Source: Planctomycetota bacterium (GTDB lineage: Bacteria > Planctomycetota > Planctomycetia > Planctomycetales > Planctomycetaceae). From it: DNA of 36,753 bases. Location of the stretch: NCBI GenBank assembly GCA_021781115.1, contig JAJXXL010000332.1, forward strand, positions 1 through 36,753, in the 5' to 3' direction. Numbering within the stretch: the first letter of the stretch is position 1; every line of letters begins with the position of its first letter. The notes under the pieces are model-generated. The model was not told where the DNA came from, did no database searches, and was given only the letters and a program-made list of their open reading frames with translations. A program made the position numbers and the translations under genes. Below are positions 17,100-25,747 of this stretch, piece by piece.

Positions 17100-18587
17100 T
17101 CAAGCCGGGCTTCCGCCGGGTTCGGTCGGATCGACTTCTTCGGTTTCAGATCGCAACAATCGTTTCAGGGTTTTGCGCAAGTCGCGGAGCGTCACCGGCT
17201 GGATGAGGATTCGCGAACGCGGGGTTTCGGCAACATCCTGTTTCAGGGCGGCCTGGTTTTCGCCCAGTACGAGAATGCTGACATGCGGCGACGAGCGTTC
17301 GAGCGCCTGGACTTCACGAAACCCGTCGCAGGCCGATTCGCCGGCCGATTCGGCCATGACCACGATGCCGTCGGGCGGAGTCGAACGCAGGCGGTTCAGC
17401 CCGCGCTGCAGGTCGCCCAGAACCAGCACGCGAAACCCATGTTTTGAAAAATACTCACGGAGCATGTCCTGCTGCTTTACGCGGTTTTCAATGCACATGA
17501 TCGTGGGCAGCGCCGGGGTCGCCGGCGGGCGGGCATGGCCGCCCGCCGGCTGCCCGTTGGCCGGTTTGGCGCCGTCGAGTTCGGTGAGCGCCGCCCGCAA
17601 ATCGCGCAGCACCTCGCCCGTGTTCTGGTATCGCATGGCGGGGTTGAGTTGCATCAGCTTGTCGACAACGGCCGCCACGCAGTCGGGCAGGGCGGGTTCG
17701 AGCGAACGCAACGGAGGCACGAGCTGGTAGCGGCTAAACTGCTTGCGCTCCTGCCGGTCGCGCGTGCGTTCAAGCGGAGGCGACCCCGTCAGCAATTCGT
17801 AAAAGATCGTGCCCAGGAAATACAGGTCGCTGCGCGGGTCGTCGAGCGGCGCGCCGGTGCCGCGCTCGAGCGTGGCGTAGTCGAGCGCCCGTTGAAAACT
17901 TTCGCCCCCGCCGCGCAGGTTATCTGTCGGGCCACCCGACAGCCCGAAATCGACAAGCATCGCCACGCCCTGGCTGCTCATGAGCACGTTGGTCATTTTC
18001 AGGTCGCGATGCATGGCCCCGCGGCTGGCGGCGTAATGCAGCCCCTGCGTCATTTCCAGCACACATTTGGCGGCTTCTCGCGGCGACAGCTTCTTGCGAA
18101 TGTTGATAAAGTCGCGCAGGTTGCCGCCTTCGATGAATTCCATCGTGAAGTAGTGCAGGTCGCCATCTTGCCCGATCTCGTAAATCGGCACGATGTTATC
18201 GTGTTTCAAGCCGCGGCCCAACTCGGCCTCGCGGCGAAATTCGCGAACGACTTGCGGGTCCTTCGCCCAGCGTTGGCGGAGCACCTTGATCCCCACCATT
18301 TTGCCGTCTTGAACGCCGCACCCGCGATACACGCGGGCGAAACTGCCCGAGGCGTTGCGATAGAGCAGCTTGTACCGGCCCAGCACCAACCCGTCGGTTT
18401 CGCCTTTTTGCAATTTGCTGGCCTGGTACGAACTCAGTACCCCCCGCTGCTCAAGCAATTGAACAAACTCGGCGACCTGCGGGTCGCTCCGTCCGAATTG
18501 CATCAGGCCATCGTCGATCTGTTGTTGCGACGCCAGTTGCAAACGCACGAGCGCCCGGCAGAGATCGGTGGTTTTCGAAATAGACAT
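17100..18587 (-). CDS. Ser/Thr protein kinase with C-terminal pseudo-receiver
   Basis: The 495-aa protein starts at the ATG at 18587 (MSISKTTDL); the track's longer form adds 30 residues. An N-terminal helical stretch (1-65) precedes the Hanks-type kinase domain (about 70-350). It has a Gly-poor loop NASGSFARVY, ATP Lys101 (VGIKVL), HRDLKMTN (Asp195), DFG (Asp213) and an atypical LDYATLE where APE is expected. A Pro/Ala/Gly linker leads to a receiver-like fold (about 383-485). That fold lacks the Asp pair (CIEN), the acceptor Asp (GIVVMAES) and the Lys (IQPVT), so it cannot be a normal phosphoreceiver. No TM segment or PASTA repeat is present, so this is a cytoplasmic kinase. Substrates are unknown. 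Confidence 0.9.
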   Translation of the reverse strand: MSISKTTDLCRALVRLQLASQQQIDDGLMQFGRSDPQVAEFVQLLEQRGVLSSYQASKLQKGETDGLVLGRYKLLYRNASGSFARVYRGCGVQDGKMVGIKVLRQRWAKDPQVVREFRREAELGRGLKHDNIVPIYEIGQDGDLHYFTMEFIEGGNLRDFINIRKKLSPREAAKCVLEMTQGLHYAASRGAMHRDLKMTNVLMSSQGVAMLVDFGLSGGPTDNLRGGGESFQRALDYATLERGTGAPLDDPRSDLYFLGTIFYELLTGSPPLERTRDRQERKQFSRYQLVPPLRSLEPALPDCVAAVVDKLMQLNPAMRYQNTGEVLRDLRAALTELDGAKPANGQPAGGHARPPATPALPTIMCIENRVKQQDMLREYFSKHGFRVLVLGDLQRGLNRLRSTPPDGIVVMAESAGESACDGFREVQALERSSPHVSILVLGENQAALKQDVAETPRSRILIQPVTLRDLRKTLKRLLRSETEEVDPTEPGGSPA

Positions 18588-18799
18588 TTCGCCGTTCGTG
18601 AGGAAAGAACTGAGAATTTGCCCCGAGGATTCGTCAGCCAGAAGCAACGTCGCACAAAATCGCGGCCCACAAGGCATTGATGGTATGCGGCCCGCCGTTG
18701 CCTTTCAAGGGGCGAAAGTTCCTTTGGCTAAAGAGACACATGATTTGCAGCTCTGCTCCCAGCGTTCGGCTCTCGCCGCCGCCTGCGGGGGGCAGCCCG

Positions 18800-20035
18800 T
18801 CAGGCGTCAACTTCGGGCAATTCGCCGTAGACGAGCCGTCCCGCGGCAACCGTCGCCCGGATCTTGAGTTCGCCCGCAGCAATGTCATCGTCATACACGA
18901 AAAAGTCTGCCAGGCCGCCGCGGCGCAGCATCGCTTCTTCAACGCCCAGGAACCGCGCGGGTTGGCCCGAAGCCATGTCAATCGCTGTGGCCAACGACAG
19001 CCCGGCCAGCCTTCTTGCGGCAGCCACGCACTGATCAGTGAACCGCCCCGAACCGGCCAGTAACTGGTGCTGGCCGAATACGACGATTCGCCCGTCGCCG
19101 AGCACCTCGACCTTGCCCAGTTCGTTTTCGTAAATACCGGGCGGGCAACCGGCCCAGCCCGATGCGTCGCAGGTGATGATCACTTGCCGCGCTGATTTGG
19201 CCCGAATGAGCGAGCGCAGCACGCTCGCGGGCAGGTGGTCGCCGTCGGAAATCACACTGGCATGCAGGCGTTCGTCGCCCAATTGGTCCCAGATGTAGTT
19301 CGGGTGTCTCTTGAGCTGGGGGTGTGCGCCGTTGCCCAGATGCGTGCTGAGCCGGGCGCCGGCCTCAACCGCCGCGTTAATCTGGGCAGCGCTCGCCGCA
19401 GTGTGGCCAATCGCCACGCGCACTCCGTTTGCGGTCGCCCGGCCGATGAAATCGACCGCCCCCGCGACTTCGGGCGCGATTGTCGTCAACCGGATCCGAT
19501 TGCCAGAGATTTCCTGCAAGTGGCAGAACTCATTCCAGTCGGCCGGGCGGATGTGCTGGCGTGGATGAGCGCCGCGCGGGCCGTCCTGATCTGAAAGCCA
19601 GGGCCCCTCCAAATGGCATCCGGCCACCTGCCGGTTCACTTGGGGATCCTGTTCGCAAGCGGCACGAATCGCCGCCAGCCCCGTCGCGAGCGCGTCGAAC
19701 GAATTGGTGATCAGCGTTGGGCACAACCGGGTGACGCCCCGCGCGTACCAGGGCCGAAGTGCGGCGACGGCCTGACTGTCGGAAAGCGTGCTGTTGCTGA
19801 ACCAGATGCCGCCGTAACCGTTGACCTGTAAATCGAACAAGCCCGGAGCGACAAAGGGCCACGTCGCAATGTCGCGGTCGGGCCAGGCCGGGTCAATCGA
19901 CGCAATGCGCTCGCCAACGACGGAAATGCGCACCGGTTCGCCGGTGTCGTACCGGCGGGCGGCAATGGCGGGCAACGCGGCCGAAGTGAACGGTGGGGCA
20001 TCGGGCATTGGACTTGTCCCAATCATAGGCCGCAT
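18800..20035 (-). CDS. nagA: N-acetylglucosamine-6-phosphate deacetylase-like amidohydrolase
   Basis: This 411-aa amidohydrolase should remove acetate from GlcNAc-6-phosphate. Motifs match the NagA branch: PGLFDLQVNGYGG (family pattern D.Q.NG.GG), HLEGPWL with metal-binding Glu143, GHTAAS (His211), STHLGNGA (His232), SDGDHLP (His267) and the catalytic Asp in ITCDASG (Asp290). Its length is close to NagA's usual 380-400. Three in-frame ATGs occur within 28 nt (20035, 20026, 20008) and I could not decide between them. No nagB, PTS or sugar kinase is adjacent, so it may act in wall or chitin-sugar recycling. The THLGNGA variant (THLYNAM is usual) leaves some doubt about the exact substrate. Confidence 0.82.
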   Translation of the reverse strand: MRPMIGTSPMPDAPPFTSAALPAIAARRYDTGEPVRISVVGERIASIDPAWPDRDIATWPFVAPGLFDLQVNGYGGIWFSNSTLSDSQAVAALRPWYARGVTRLCPTLITNSFDALATGLAAIRAACEQDPQVNRQVAGCHLEGPWLSDQDGPRGAHPRQHIRPADWNEFCHLQEISGNRIRLTTIAPEVAGAVDFIGRATANGVRVAIGHTAASAAQINAAVEAGARLSTHLGNGAHPQLKRHPNYIWDQLGDERLHASVISDGDHLPASVLRSLIRAKSARQVIITCDASGWAGCPPGIYENELGKVEVLGDGRIVVFGQHQLLAGSGRFTDQCVAAARRLAGLSLATAIDMASGQPARFLGVEEAMLRRGGLADFFVYDDDIAAGELKIRATVAAGRLVYGELPEVDA

Positions 20036-20608
20036 ATTGATCGATTCACGATTAGCCGCGGGTGACGGCCCGTCGCATTTTCGGCCGGTTGCGTTGTGGA
20101 ATCGCTGGCCTTGCCAGAGACCTGATCAAGGCAGGCATCAATGGACGGTTACATTCCGGCTATTGATTTTGCCGTGACCCGCGCGGCGAAACAACGCAAG
20201 TTTACAGCATTTGTGGCGTGGGGCGGTGGCGGGCGTTACGTTTCTTCAGCACGTTACGGATTGTGCAGCTTCTCCAATGCGTCGACCAGTACCTGTTTTC
20301 CCTGACGGGTTTTTGAACTCTCTTGCCAGTCCTGCCGGGGTGAGCTACGCTTACGGGGTTAAAGTGAATCGGGGTGCGTTGCGCGATCGTGGCGTCTGCC
20401 CTGGTGGGCTGTTACGTCGCCGCAACTCCTGATGTAAACGTCGGGTACCGGTTTGCCACCCGCAATGGTTGTGTGTGGCCCGGTTCCTCGGAGTTGCTCC
20501 ACGGCCGATGCTTCTTGGCTTTGGCAGGGGAGCGCAAAAACCGCCGGCCCGGTTCGTTGGTCGTTCATTTAGGCCGCCTTATCTCAGGGTACTTCTGGAA
20601 CCTGCGTT
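20036..20608. other. Divergent gene-free stretch
   Basis: This 573-bp stretch lies between the divergent NagA-like and membrane-fusion genes. I saw no credible ORF, RNA gene or repeat. TTGCCA-17-TACGCT at 20323-20351 on the plus strand is a weak promoter-like match that could serve the downstream gene. Confidence 0.35.
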
Positions 20609-21529
20609 ATGCCCCGACTTGCGTGGCTGTTCATGTCGTCGCTGTTGTTGCTTGGAAGTGCGTCATTGCCGATTTCGCCGGCGGCCGGTCAGGAAAAGAG
20701 CAAACGTCCGAAAGCCAGCGCCGTGACGGTGGGGCGGTGCTATATCAAGCTCATTGATGAAGTGACGCTGGCCGGCGGACGGACGGGTATTCTGGCATTC
20801 GTCGAGCCGCGCGAGGGCGACGCGGTGCGCAAAGACCAGCAGGTGGCCGGCGTGGTCGATGACGTGGCGGTTGCCACCTTTAACGTGGCCGAAAAGGAAG
20901 CCACGAATGACGTGGAAATCCGGTTTGCCAAGGCCGCCCGCGACGTGGCCAAGGCCGAACTCGACAAGGCGGTGTTCACCAACGAAAAAGTCTCAGGCAC
21001 GGTACCCGACATTGAAGTCAAGAAGCTGGAGTTGGCTCATGTGCGGGCCGGTCTGCAAATTGAGCAGGCCGAAAACCAGTTCGAAATCAACAAGCTCAAA
21101 CGCGACGAAGCCCGCGAAAACCTGAAGTTGTTCAAGATTCTGGCCCCCTTTGACGGCGTCGTGACGCGCGTCTACAAAGCCAAGGGCGAAGCCGTGCGCG
21201 AAGGCGATCCGATTCTCGAACTGTCGAGCACCGCACGCGTTCGCGTCGAAGGTTACGTGGCCATCAAGGACGTCTGGAATATCGCCCAGGGTTCGCCCGT
21301 CAAGGTGCAACTCGAAGTCCCCGACGCCGACCTCGAAGTCGAGCGGCTCGTGTTTGAAGGCAAAATCGTCTTCCTCGATGTCAAGGTGCAGCCTGTCGAT
21401 CAAACCGTGCGCGTCTGGGCCGAAGTCGCTAACAAAGACAACGTGCTGCGGGCGGGCCTCACCGCAAAAATGACGATATTTCCCGGCCACTCTGGCAGCG
21501 AGCCGGCTGCGGCGCTCAACTCCAAATAA
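20609..21529 (+). CDS. HlyD/RND-type membrane fusion (adaptor) protein
   Basis: The 306-aa exported protein has an N-terminal signal sequence (LAWLFMSSLLLLGSASL, then Ala-Gly-Gln). A first half-lipoyl segment (about 60-85) is followed by a long charged helical hairpin (about 95-175, rich in Lys/Glu/Ala) and the second half (ILAPFDGVVTRVYKAKGEAV). Then comes a beta-barrel region with EGYVAIKDVWNIAQGSPV and a closing LRAGLTAKMTIF. This is the standard layout of periplasmic adaptors for RND or ABC pumps. No pump or outer-membrane channel gene is adjacent, so it is an orphan here. The first lipoyl half (GRTGILAFVEPREGDAVRKDQQVA) looks degenerate, so a function outside efflux is possible. Confidence 0.82.
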   Translation: MPRLAWLFMSSLLLLGSASLPISPAAGQEKSKRPKASAVTVGRCYIKLIDEVTLAGGRTGILAFVEPREGDAVRKDQQVAGVVDDVAVATFNVAEKEATNDVEIRFAKAARDVAKAELDKAVFTNEKVSGTVPDIEVKKLELAHVRAGLQIEQAENQFEINKLKRDEARENLKLFKILAPFDGVVTRVYKAKGEAVREGDPILELSSTARVRVEGYVAIKDVWNIAQGSPVKVQLEVPDADLEVERLVFEGKIVFLDVKVQPVDQTVRVWAEVANKDNVLRAGLTAKMTIFPGHSGSEPAAALNSK

Positions 21530-21642
21530 TGGCGCCGGCTGCTAAATCGTACATGGCGGGATAGAGCGGACGGCTCGGCATCGCCTCTGGGCGCTAACGA
21601 ACTGTCGGCTGGCCAGGTGCGCCTCGCTGACCTGCCGCCCGC

Positions 21643-21648
21643 AGAAGG
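21643..21648 (+). promoter_or_regulatory. Ribosome-binding site favouring the TTG start of fmt
   Basis: AGAAGG lies 8 nt before the TTG at 21657. It overlaps the alternative GTG at 21648 and so argues against that start. Confidence 0.5.
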
Positions 21649-21656
21649 TGAATCTC

Positions 21657-22637
21657 TTGCCGCTATCGCTTGTCATGATGGGAACCGGCGACTTTGCCGT
21701 ACCGACATTCAGGGCATTGTATGATGCTCCGCATCGCGTCGTGGCCTTGGTCACGCAGCCTGAACGACCCGCGCGAGGCCGCCAACCGCCTCCGGTCAAT
21801 CGCATCAAGGAGATCGCTCTCGGGCACCACACACCCGTACTTCAGCCGGAAAATGTGAATTCTCCCGAGTCGCTGGCTGCACTGCGCGGCTTGAATGCCG
21901 ATCTGTTCGTCATTGCCGCATACGGTCAGATATTGTCGGCCGAGTTGTTGGCCATTCCACCACGCGGGGCGATTAACGTCCACGCCTCGCTGTTGCCCCG
22001 GTATCGCGGCGCTTCGCCGGTGGCCTATGCCATTTTGCAGGGCGAGCAGGAAACGGGTGTGTCGATCATTGGCGTCGAGCCGCGGCTTGACGCTGGCCCG
22101 ATCTTCGGCATGGTCCGCACGCCGATCGGTCCGCAGGAAACGGCTGGTGACCTCGAAGATCGGCTGGCGCAACTTGGGGCGCCCCTGACCGTGCAGGTAA
22201 TAGAAGCCATTGCTGCTGGCTCAGCAACCGGCCTGCCGCAGGATTCCCGTCAGACAACTCGTGCGCCCAAGCTCAAAAAGGAAATGGGGGAAATCGACTG
22301 GGCCAGGCCCGCGGTGGCGATTGACTGCCACGTGCGCGGCATGCAGCCGTGGCCGGGTGCGTTTACGCACGCGCATTTTTCCAACCGGCCTCCGCTGCGC
22401 GTGCTCCTGTCGGCCGTGTTGCCGCGCGATGCCGCGACGCCCCCAAATTGCCCGCCGGGCCAGGTTGTGTGGTCCGACCAGACGTTGATTGTGAACACCG
22501 GCGGCGGCGTGCTCGAAATCGCCAGGATCCAACCCGAGGGCAAGCGAGTCATGAGCGCTGCCGAGTTCCTGCGCGGCTACCCCCTGCGCGCCGGCGACCA
22601 TTTCGGCCCCGCGCTGGCCGCTTCACACCCGGCCTGA
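21657..22637 (+). CDS. fmt: Methionyl-tRNA formyltransferase
   Basis: The enzyme formylates initiator Met-tRNA using 10-formyl-tetrahydrofolate. The product is 326 aa from the TTG at 21657 (329 from the GTG in the ORF track), close to the usual 310-320. Visible signatures are the N-terminal MMGTGDFAVPTF (family GTPxFA), INVHASLLPRYRGASP (catalytic Asn/His and the SLLPxxRG signature), the acceptor loop TGVSIIGVEPRLDAGPI, and the C-terminal domain link RGMQPWPGAF (family R..NPWPGA). The lysine-rich PKLKKEMGEIDW stretch is also typical. The usual partner def (peptide deformylase) is not adjacent. It is the only clear core translation gene in the window. Confidence 0.93.
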   Translation: MPLSLVMMGTGDFAVPTFRALYDAPHRVVALVTQPERPARGRQPPPVNRIKEIALGHHTPVLQPENVNSPESLAALRGLNADLFVIAAYGQILSAELLAIPPRGAINVHASLLPRYRGASPVAYAILQGEQETGVSIIGVEPRLDAGPIFGMVRTPIGPQETAGDLEDRLAQLGAPLTVQVIEAIAAGSATGLPQDSRQTTRAPKLKKEMGEIDWARPAVAIDCHVRGMQPWPGAFTHAHFSNRPPLRVLLSAVLPRDAATPPNCPPGQVVWSDQTLIVNTGGGVLEIARIQPEGKRVMSAAEFLRGYPLRAGDHFGPALAASHPA

Positions 22638-22752
22638 CGCCGCCGCAAACGACGATTCTTCTGTGCCATGCTGGCGTTCGGATCGGTGGCCGTTTACGAT
22701 GGGCCACACAATGAGGTTGTCATTTCATGAACCTGTGGCGCGAGGGTTGGCG

Positions 22753-23445
22753 ATGAACGTACGACTGATGGCAATGAGCGTGGCGCTGACGATCGGCGTG
22801 GTGATTGCAGCCCGGGTTGGGGCGGCCGATCGGCCCGATAATACCCCACCCGCTGGGTTTACGGCGCTGTTCAACGGCAAGGATCTCGCCGGTTGGAAAG
22901 GCTTGGTCGCTGACCCGCCCAAGCGTGCGAAAATGTCGCCCGAAGAATTGGCGACCGCCCAGAAAAAAGCGGACGAGCGGATGCAGGCGCACTGGAAGGC
23001 GGAGGACGGGGTGCTCGTATTCGATGGCAAGGGCGATTCGTTGTGTACCGCTCGCGACTATGGTGACTTCGAACTTTACGTCGACTGGAAAATCCTGCCC
23101 AAGGGCGACAGCGGCATTTATCTGCGAGGTTCGCCCCAAGTGCAGATCTGGGACGCGGCTGTCAACCCCGTCGGTTCCGGCGGGCTGTTCAACAATAAAA
23201 AGTACCCGGCGAAGCCCGACAAGGTCGCCGACAAGCCGGTTGGCGAATGGAACACGTTTTTCATTCGCATGGTGGGCGAAAAAGTGACCGTGCACCTGAA
23301 CGGCGAACTCGTGGTGAACGAGGTTCCGCTCGAAAACTACTGGGAGCGTGACAAGCCGATTTACCCCACCGGCCAGATCGAACTCCAGAACCACGGCAAC
23401 ACGCTGTACTTCAAGAATGTCTACGTTCGCGAGCTCACCCGCTGA
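22753..23445 (+). CDS. Secreted DUF1080 (3-keto-disaccharide hydrolase-like) protein
   Basis: The 230-aa exported protein starts at the ATG at 22753, with GAGGG 6 nt upstream; the ORF track extends it by 30 residues. A signal peptide (MAMSVALTIGVVIAARVGAAD) is followed by the family hallmark GFTALFNGKDLAGWKG. After that come the laminin-G-like beta-sandwich strands YGDFELYVDWKI, GDSGIYLRGSPQVQIWD, a GEWNTFFIRMVGEKVTVHLNGELV stretch and the terminal GQIELQNHGNTLYFKNVYVREL. DUF1080 proteins are greatly expanded in planctomycetes, and some hydrolyse 3-keto-glucosides. It ends 5 nt from the convergent rdgB-like stop codon. The substrate is not known. Confidence 0.92.
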   Translation: MNVRLMAMSVALTIGVVIAARVGAADRPDNTPPAGFTALFNGKDLAGWKGLVADPPKRAKMSPEELATAQKKADERMQAHWKAEDGVLVFDGKGDSLCTARDYGDFELYVDWKILPKGDSGIYLRGSPQVQIWDAAVNPVGSGGLFNNKKYPAKPDKVADKPVGEWNTFFIRMVGEKVTVHLNGELVVNEVPLENYWERDKPIYPTGQIELQNHGNTLYFKNVYVRELTR

Positions 23446-23450
23446 CCGGT

Positions 23451-24080
23451 TCAGGCCGGCGGCTGTGCGAACAGCGCCACGAGTCGCGGAATGAATGCGG
23501 CAAAGGCCCGGGCCCGGTGGCTTAACTGGTGCTTGACGCGGGCGGAAAGTTCGCCAAACGTGCGGTGGTATTCAGGAACCAGAAAATACGGGTCATAGCC
23601 GAACCCGTTCGCGCCGCGCGGTTCCTCGATGATTACGCCCCGGCAGCGGCCTTCGGCCCGTAAGCGAATGGCCCCCGTGGGGTCGGCCAGCGCCACGCTG
23701 CACACGTAGCCAGCGCCGCGTTGCGCCAGGGGCGTGCCGGCAAGTTCCTGCTGCAGCTTCTGATTGTTCCGTTCGTCGGTCGCGCCGGCGCCGCTGAACC
23801 GGGCTGAATAAACGCCGGGCTGGCCACCGAGGGCATCGACCATCAGCCCGCTGTCTTCGCCAATGACCCACTGTGAGAGCAATCGCGCCGGCTCAGCCGC
23901 CTTCTTGGCCGCGTTTTCAGCAAACGTCGTCCCGTCTTCTTCGACCTCGCCCGCCTGCGGGAAGTTGGCAATGCTGACGACCTGAAACCCCCACGGGGCC
24001 AGAATCTCGGCAATTTCCTGGCTCTTTTTGAGGTTGCGGCTGCCGAGCACAAGGGGCGGTCTGGCGGAAGGCGTCGTCAT
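23451..24080 (-). CDS. rdgB: RdgB/HAM1 non-canonical purine NTP pyrophosphatase
   Basis: The 209-aa protein starts at the ATG at 24080 (the track's version is 12 residues longer). It should hydrolyse dITP, XTP and ITP to monophosphates and so clean the nucleotide pool. Signatures are the N-terminal LGSRNLKKSQEI (family T.N..K..E), ENAAKKA, the signature GEDSGLMVDALGGQPGVYSARFSG, and then GANGFGYDPYF and SHRARA. In the N-terminal motif Ser replaces the usual Thr. Its length is typical (about 200). It is convergent with the DUF1080 gene and read in the same direction as the two lipoprotein-like genes behind it, from which it is separated by only about 48 bp. Confidence 0.94.
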   Translation of the reverse strand: MTTPSARPPLVLGSRNLKKSQEIAEILAPWGFQVVSIANFPQAGEVEEDGTTFAENAAKKAAEPARLLSQWVIGEDSGLMVDALGGQPGVYSARFSGAGATDERNNQKLQQELAGTPLAQRGAGYVCSVALADPTGAIRLRAEGRCRGVIIEEPRGANGFGYDPYFLVPEYHRTFGELSARVKHQLSHRARAFAAFIPRLVALFAQPPA

Positions 24081-24128
24081 GCGAACGAGTGTCGCGATCG
24101 ACCGCCGACCTGTCAAGTTTTCGGCGGT

Positions 24129-24839
24129 TTACAGGAGCGCGCGGTACGGCACGTCATCGCCCGCGTAATGTTCGAAGAACAGCCAGCCGATCTGATCGCT
24201 CAACCGCGACAAATACAGTTTTTTAAATGTTTCGTAGGGGTATTCGTTGGCCGAGGCGGGGGTGCTGTCAGGGTACCGCGAGGTGATCGACTTGCTGTAA
24301 ATCGTCGAACCGTGCTTTTTCTTCTTGTTTTTCTTGCCGGTCATTTCGACGACGCTGACAATCATTTCGGCCCGCCCGCGGTACAGGTCGTGCGAGTGCT
24401 CTTCAAACAGGCTGTATTTGGCGAGGTCGACGTATATCACGTAATCGACCCCGAACGCGGCCCCGACTTCGTCTGGTTTATCCCAATTCGAGTGCTTGTC
24501 GAGCCAGTCATGGACGCGATCCGGGTCCATAACCGAAATCTGATGCGACCGCAATCGCAACGCAATCATCTTCGCGACTTCGTAATCGACCGCGTCGTTG
24601 TCCCACTTCAGTTCCTTGGGGGCGTAACACAGAACGAGCGTAGTTTTGCCCTTTTCGGTCAGCGACTTTTTGGTTTGCTTTTCAAAGTCGGGCTCAATCG
24701 AGGGGGGGCCGGCGATCAGGTAGCCCAGCAGCACCACCGCTTGGCAACCGGTCGAACTGGCAGCCAGCAGCAGCAGCGACAGCGCGAACAGCCGCCGCAA
24801 GACCGGTGCGGCAAACTGCGATTGACGAATTCCTCTCAT
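24129..24839 (-). CDS. Exported lipoprotein-like protein, paralogue A
   Basis: The 236-aa product starts at the ATG at 24839; the longer track start is unlikely. The N-terminus has Arg residues, a hydrophobic core (LFALSLLLLAAS) and STGC, a plausible lipobox. The mature part has KGKTTLVLCYAP, an acidic/aromatic linker, IALRLRSHQISVMDPDRVHDWL, VDYVIYVDLAKYSLFEE and a Lys-rich loop. The alternation of strand, helix, strand suggests an alpha/beta fold. It is clearly homologous to the next gene upstream (25022-25747): the same KGK.TLVLC.AP, M/IDPD+V and DLYRG/TLLRG landmarks occur in order. I do not recognise a characterised family. It is probably an outer-membrane or periplasmic protein. Confidence 0.75.
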   Translation of the reverse strand: MRGIRQSQFAAPVLRRLFALSLLLLAASSTGCQAVVLLGYLIAGPPSIEPDFEKQTKKSLTEKGKTTLVLCYAPKELKWDNDAVDYEVAKMIALRLRSHQISVMDPDRVHDWLDKHSNWDKPDEVGAAFGVDYVIYVDLAKYSLFEEHSHDLYRGRAEMIVSVVEMTGKKNKKKKHGSTIYSKSITSRYPDSTPASANEYPYETFKKLYLSRLSDQIGWLFFEHYAGDDVPYRALL

Positions 24840-25021
24840 GAACTCAGGCCTTTCCAGACAGTTTGACACGGGCCGGGCTACGGCTGCGCGCCGCCGGAAA
24901 ATTTGCGTCGGTATTCGGGGCGAATCGGCTGGCATTCATTGCTGCAGGTCCGTGAATCGGTGTGCGGTGATTTGCTCGCAGCCGAAGGCGTGGGCCCTGG
25001 CCCGCGTTGCCGCCGCGCCGC

Positions 25022-25747
25022 TCAAAACGTCTCTCCCGGTCGATGATCGTAAAACAGGCGCGACAATTCGTCGGTCAGCCGATCAAAAAACTGCTTGCGA
25101 AACACAGGTACCGTCACTTGCTCAATTGTCGCAGGCTGGTGCACGGGGTAACTCGAATCAAACGGCTGGGTATAAACCATGTGGGCCGGCGGTTTGTATT
25201 TGCCGCTGCGGTCATATTCGAGCACTGTGACGAACACCTTGCCTTGTGCCTTGCCGCGCAGCAGCGTGGGGCTGCTTTCATCGCGAATCTGGAATTTGTC
25301 GAGTTGCACCTGAATAATGAAATCAGCCTTCATTTCGCGACCAAGGTTGACGAGATCGAACTCGTCGAGATCGCCCAGGTGTTCTTCGCGCCAGGCGACG
25401 ACCTTGTCGGGGTCAATCATTTCAATGTCATGCGCCCGCAACTGCCGGGTCAACTCGGTGATGATGTCCAGGTCGAGCGAACCCGAATCGCCCTTGACGG
25501 ATTCCGGCGCAGTGCACAGCACGAGGGTTTTTTTGCCCTTGTCGGTCATGCTGCGGCGGGTTTTCATTTTGAAGTCGGCGTCGATCATGGGCCGCCCCCG
25601 CACCGCCATAATCACCCCGATCAGAATCCGGCAGCCCGAGGCCGACCCCGCCATGAGCCACAGTAACATCAACTGCACGGCCAGCGTGCGCAGGCGTGCA
25701 CGGGGCGGCGGCGTGAAACGCGGTCTTGATAAACGCGGGCGATCCAT
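25022..25747 (-). CDS. Exported lipoprotein-like protein, paralogue B
   Basis: The 241-aa product starts at the ATG at 25747. A basic N-terminus is followed by LRTLAVQLMLLWLMAGSASGC, with a plausible lipobox (ASGC). The mature part parallels paralogue A: MTDKGKKTLVLCTAP, LTRQLRAHDIEMIDPDKV, ADFIIQVQLDKFQIRDE, LLRGKAQGKVFVTVLEYD, and a C-terminal FFDRLTDELSRLFYDH that matches YLSRLSDQIGWLFFEH in A. The gap between the two genes is about 180 bp with the same orientation, so they arose by tandem duplication and may be co-transcribed. The function is unknown. Confidence 0.75.
   Translation of the reverse strand: MDRPRLSRPRFTPPPRARLRTLAVQLMLLWLMAGSASGCRILIGVIMAVRGRPMIDADFKMKTRRSMTDKGKKTLVLCTAPESVKGDSGSLDLDIITELTRQLRAHDIEMIDPDKVVAWREEHLGDLDEFDLVNLGREMKADFIIQVQLDKFQIRDESSPTLLRGKAQGKVFVTVLEYDRSGKYKPPAHMVYTQPFDSSYPVHQPATIEQVTVPVFRKQFFDRLTDELSRLFYDHRPGETF

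Noticed and set aside
17535-18680. 381-aa plus-strand ORF
   Set aside because: It is antisense to the Ser/Thr kinase, which has the full HRD/DFG set.
20374-20757. 127-aa plus-strand ORF
   Set aside because: It overlaps the start of the membrane-fusion gene in another frame, has no domain and lacks a ribosome-binding site.
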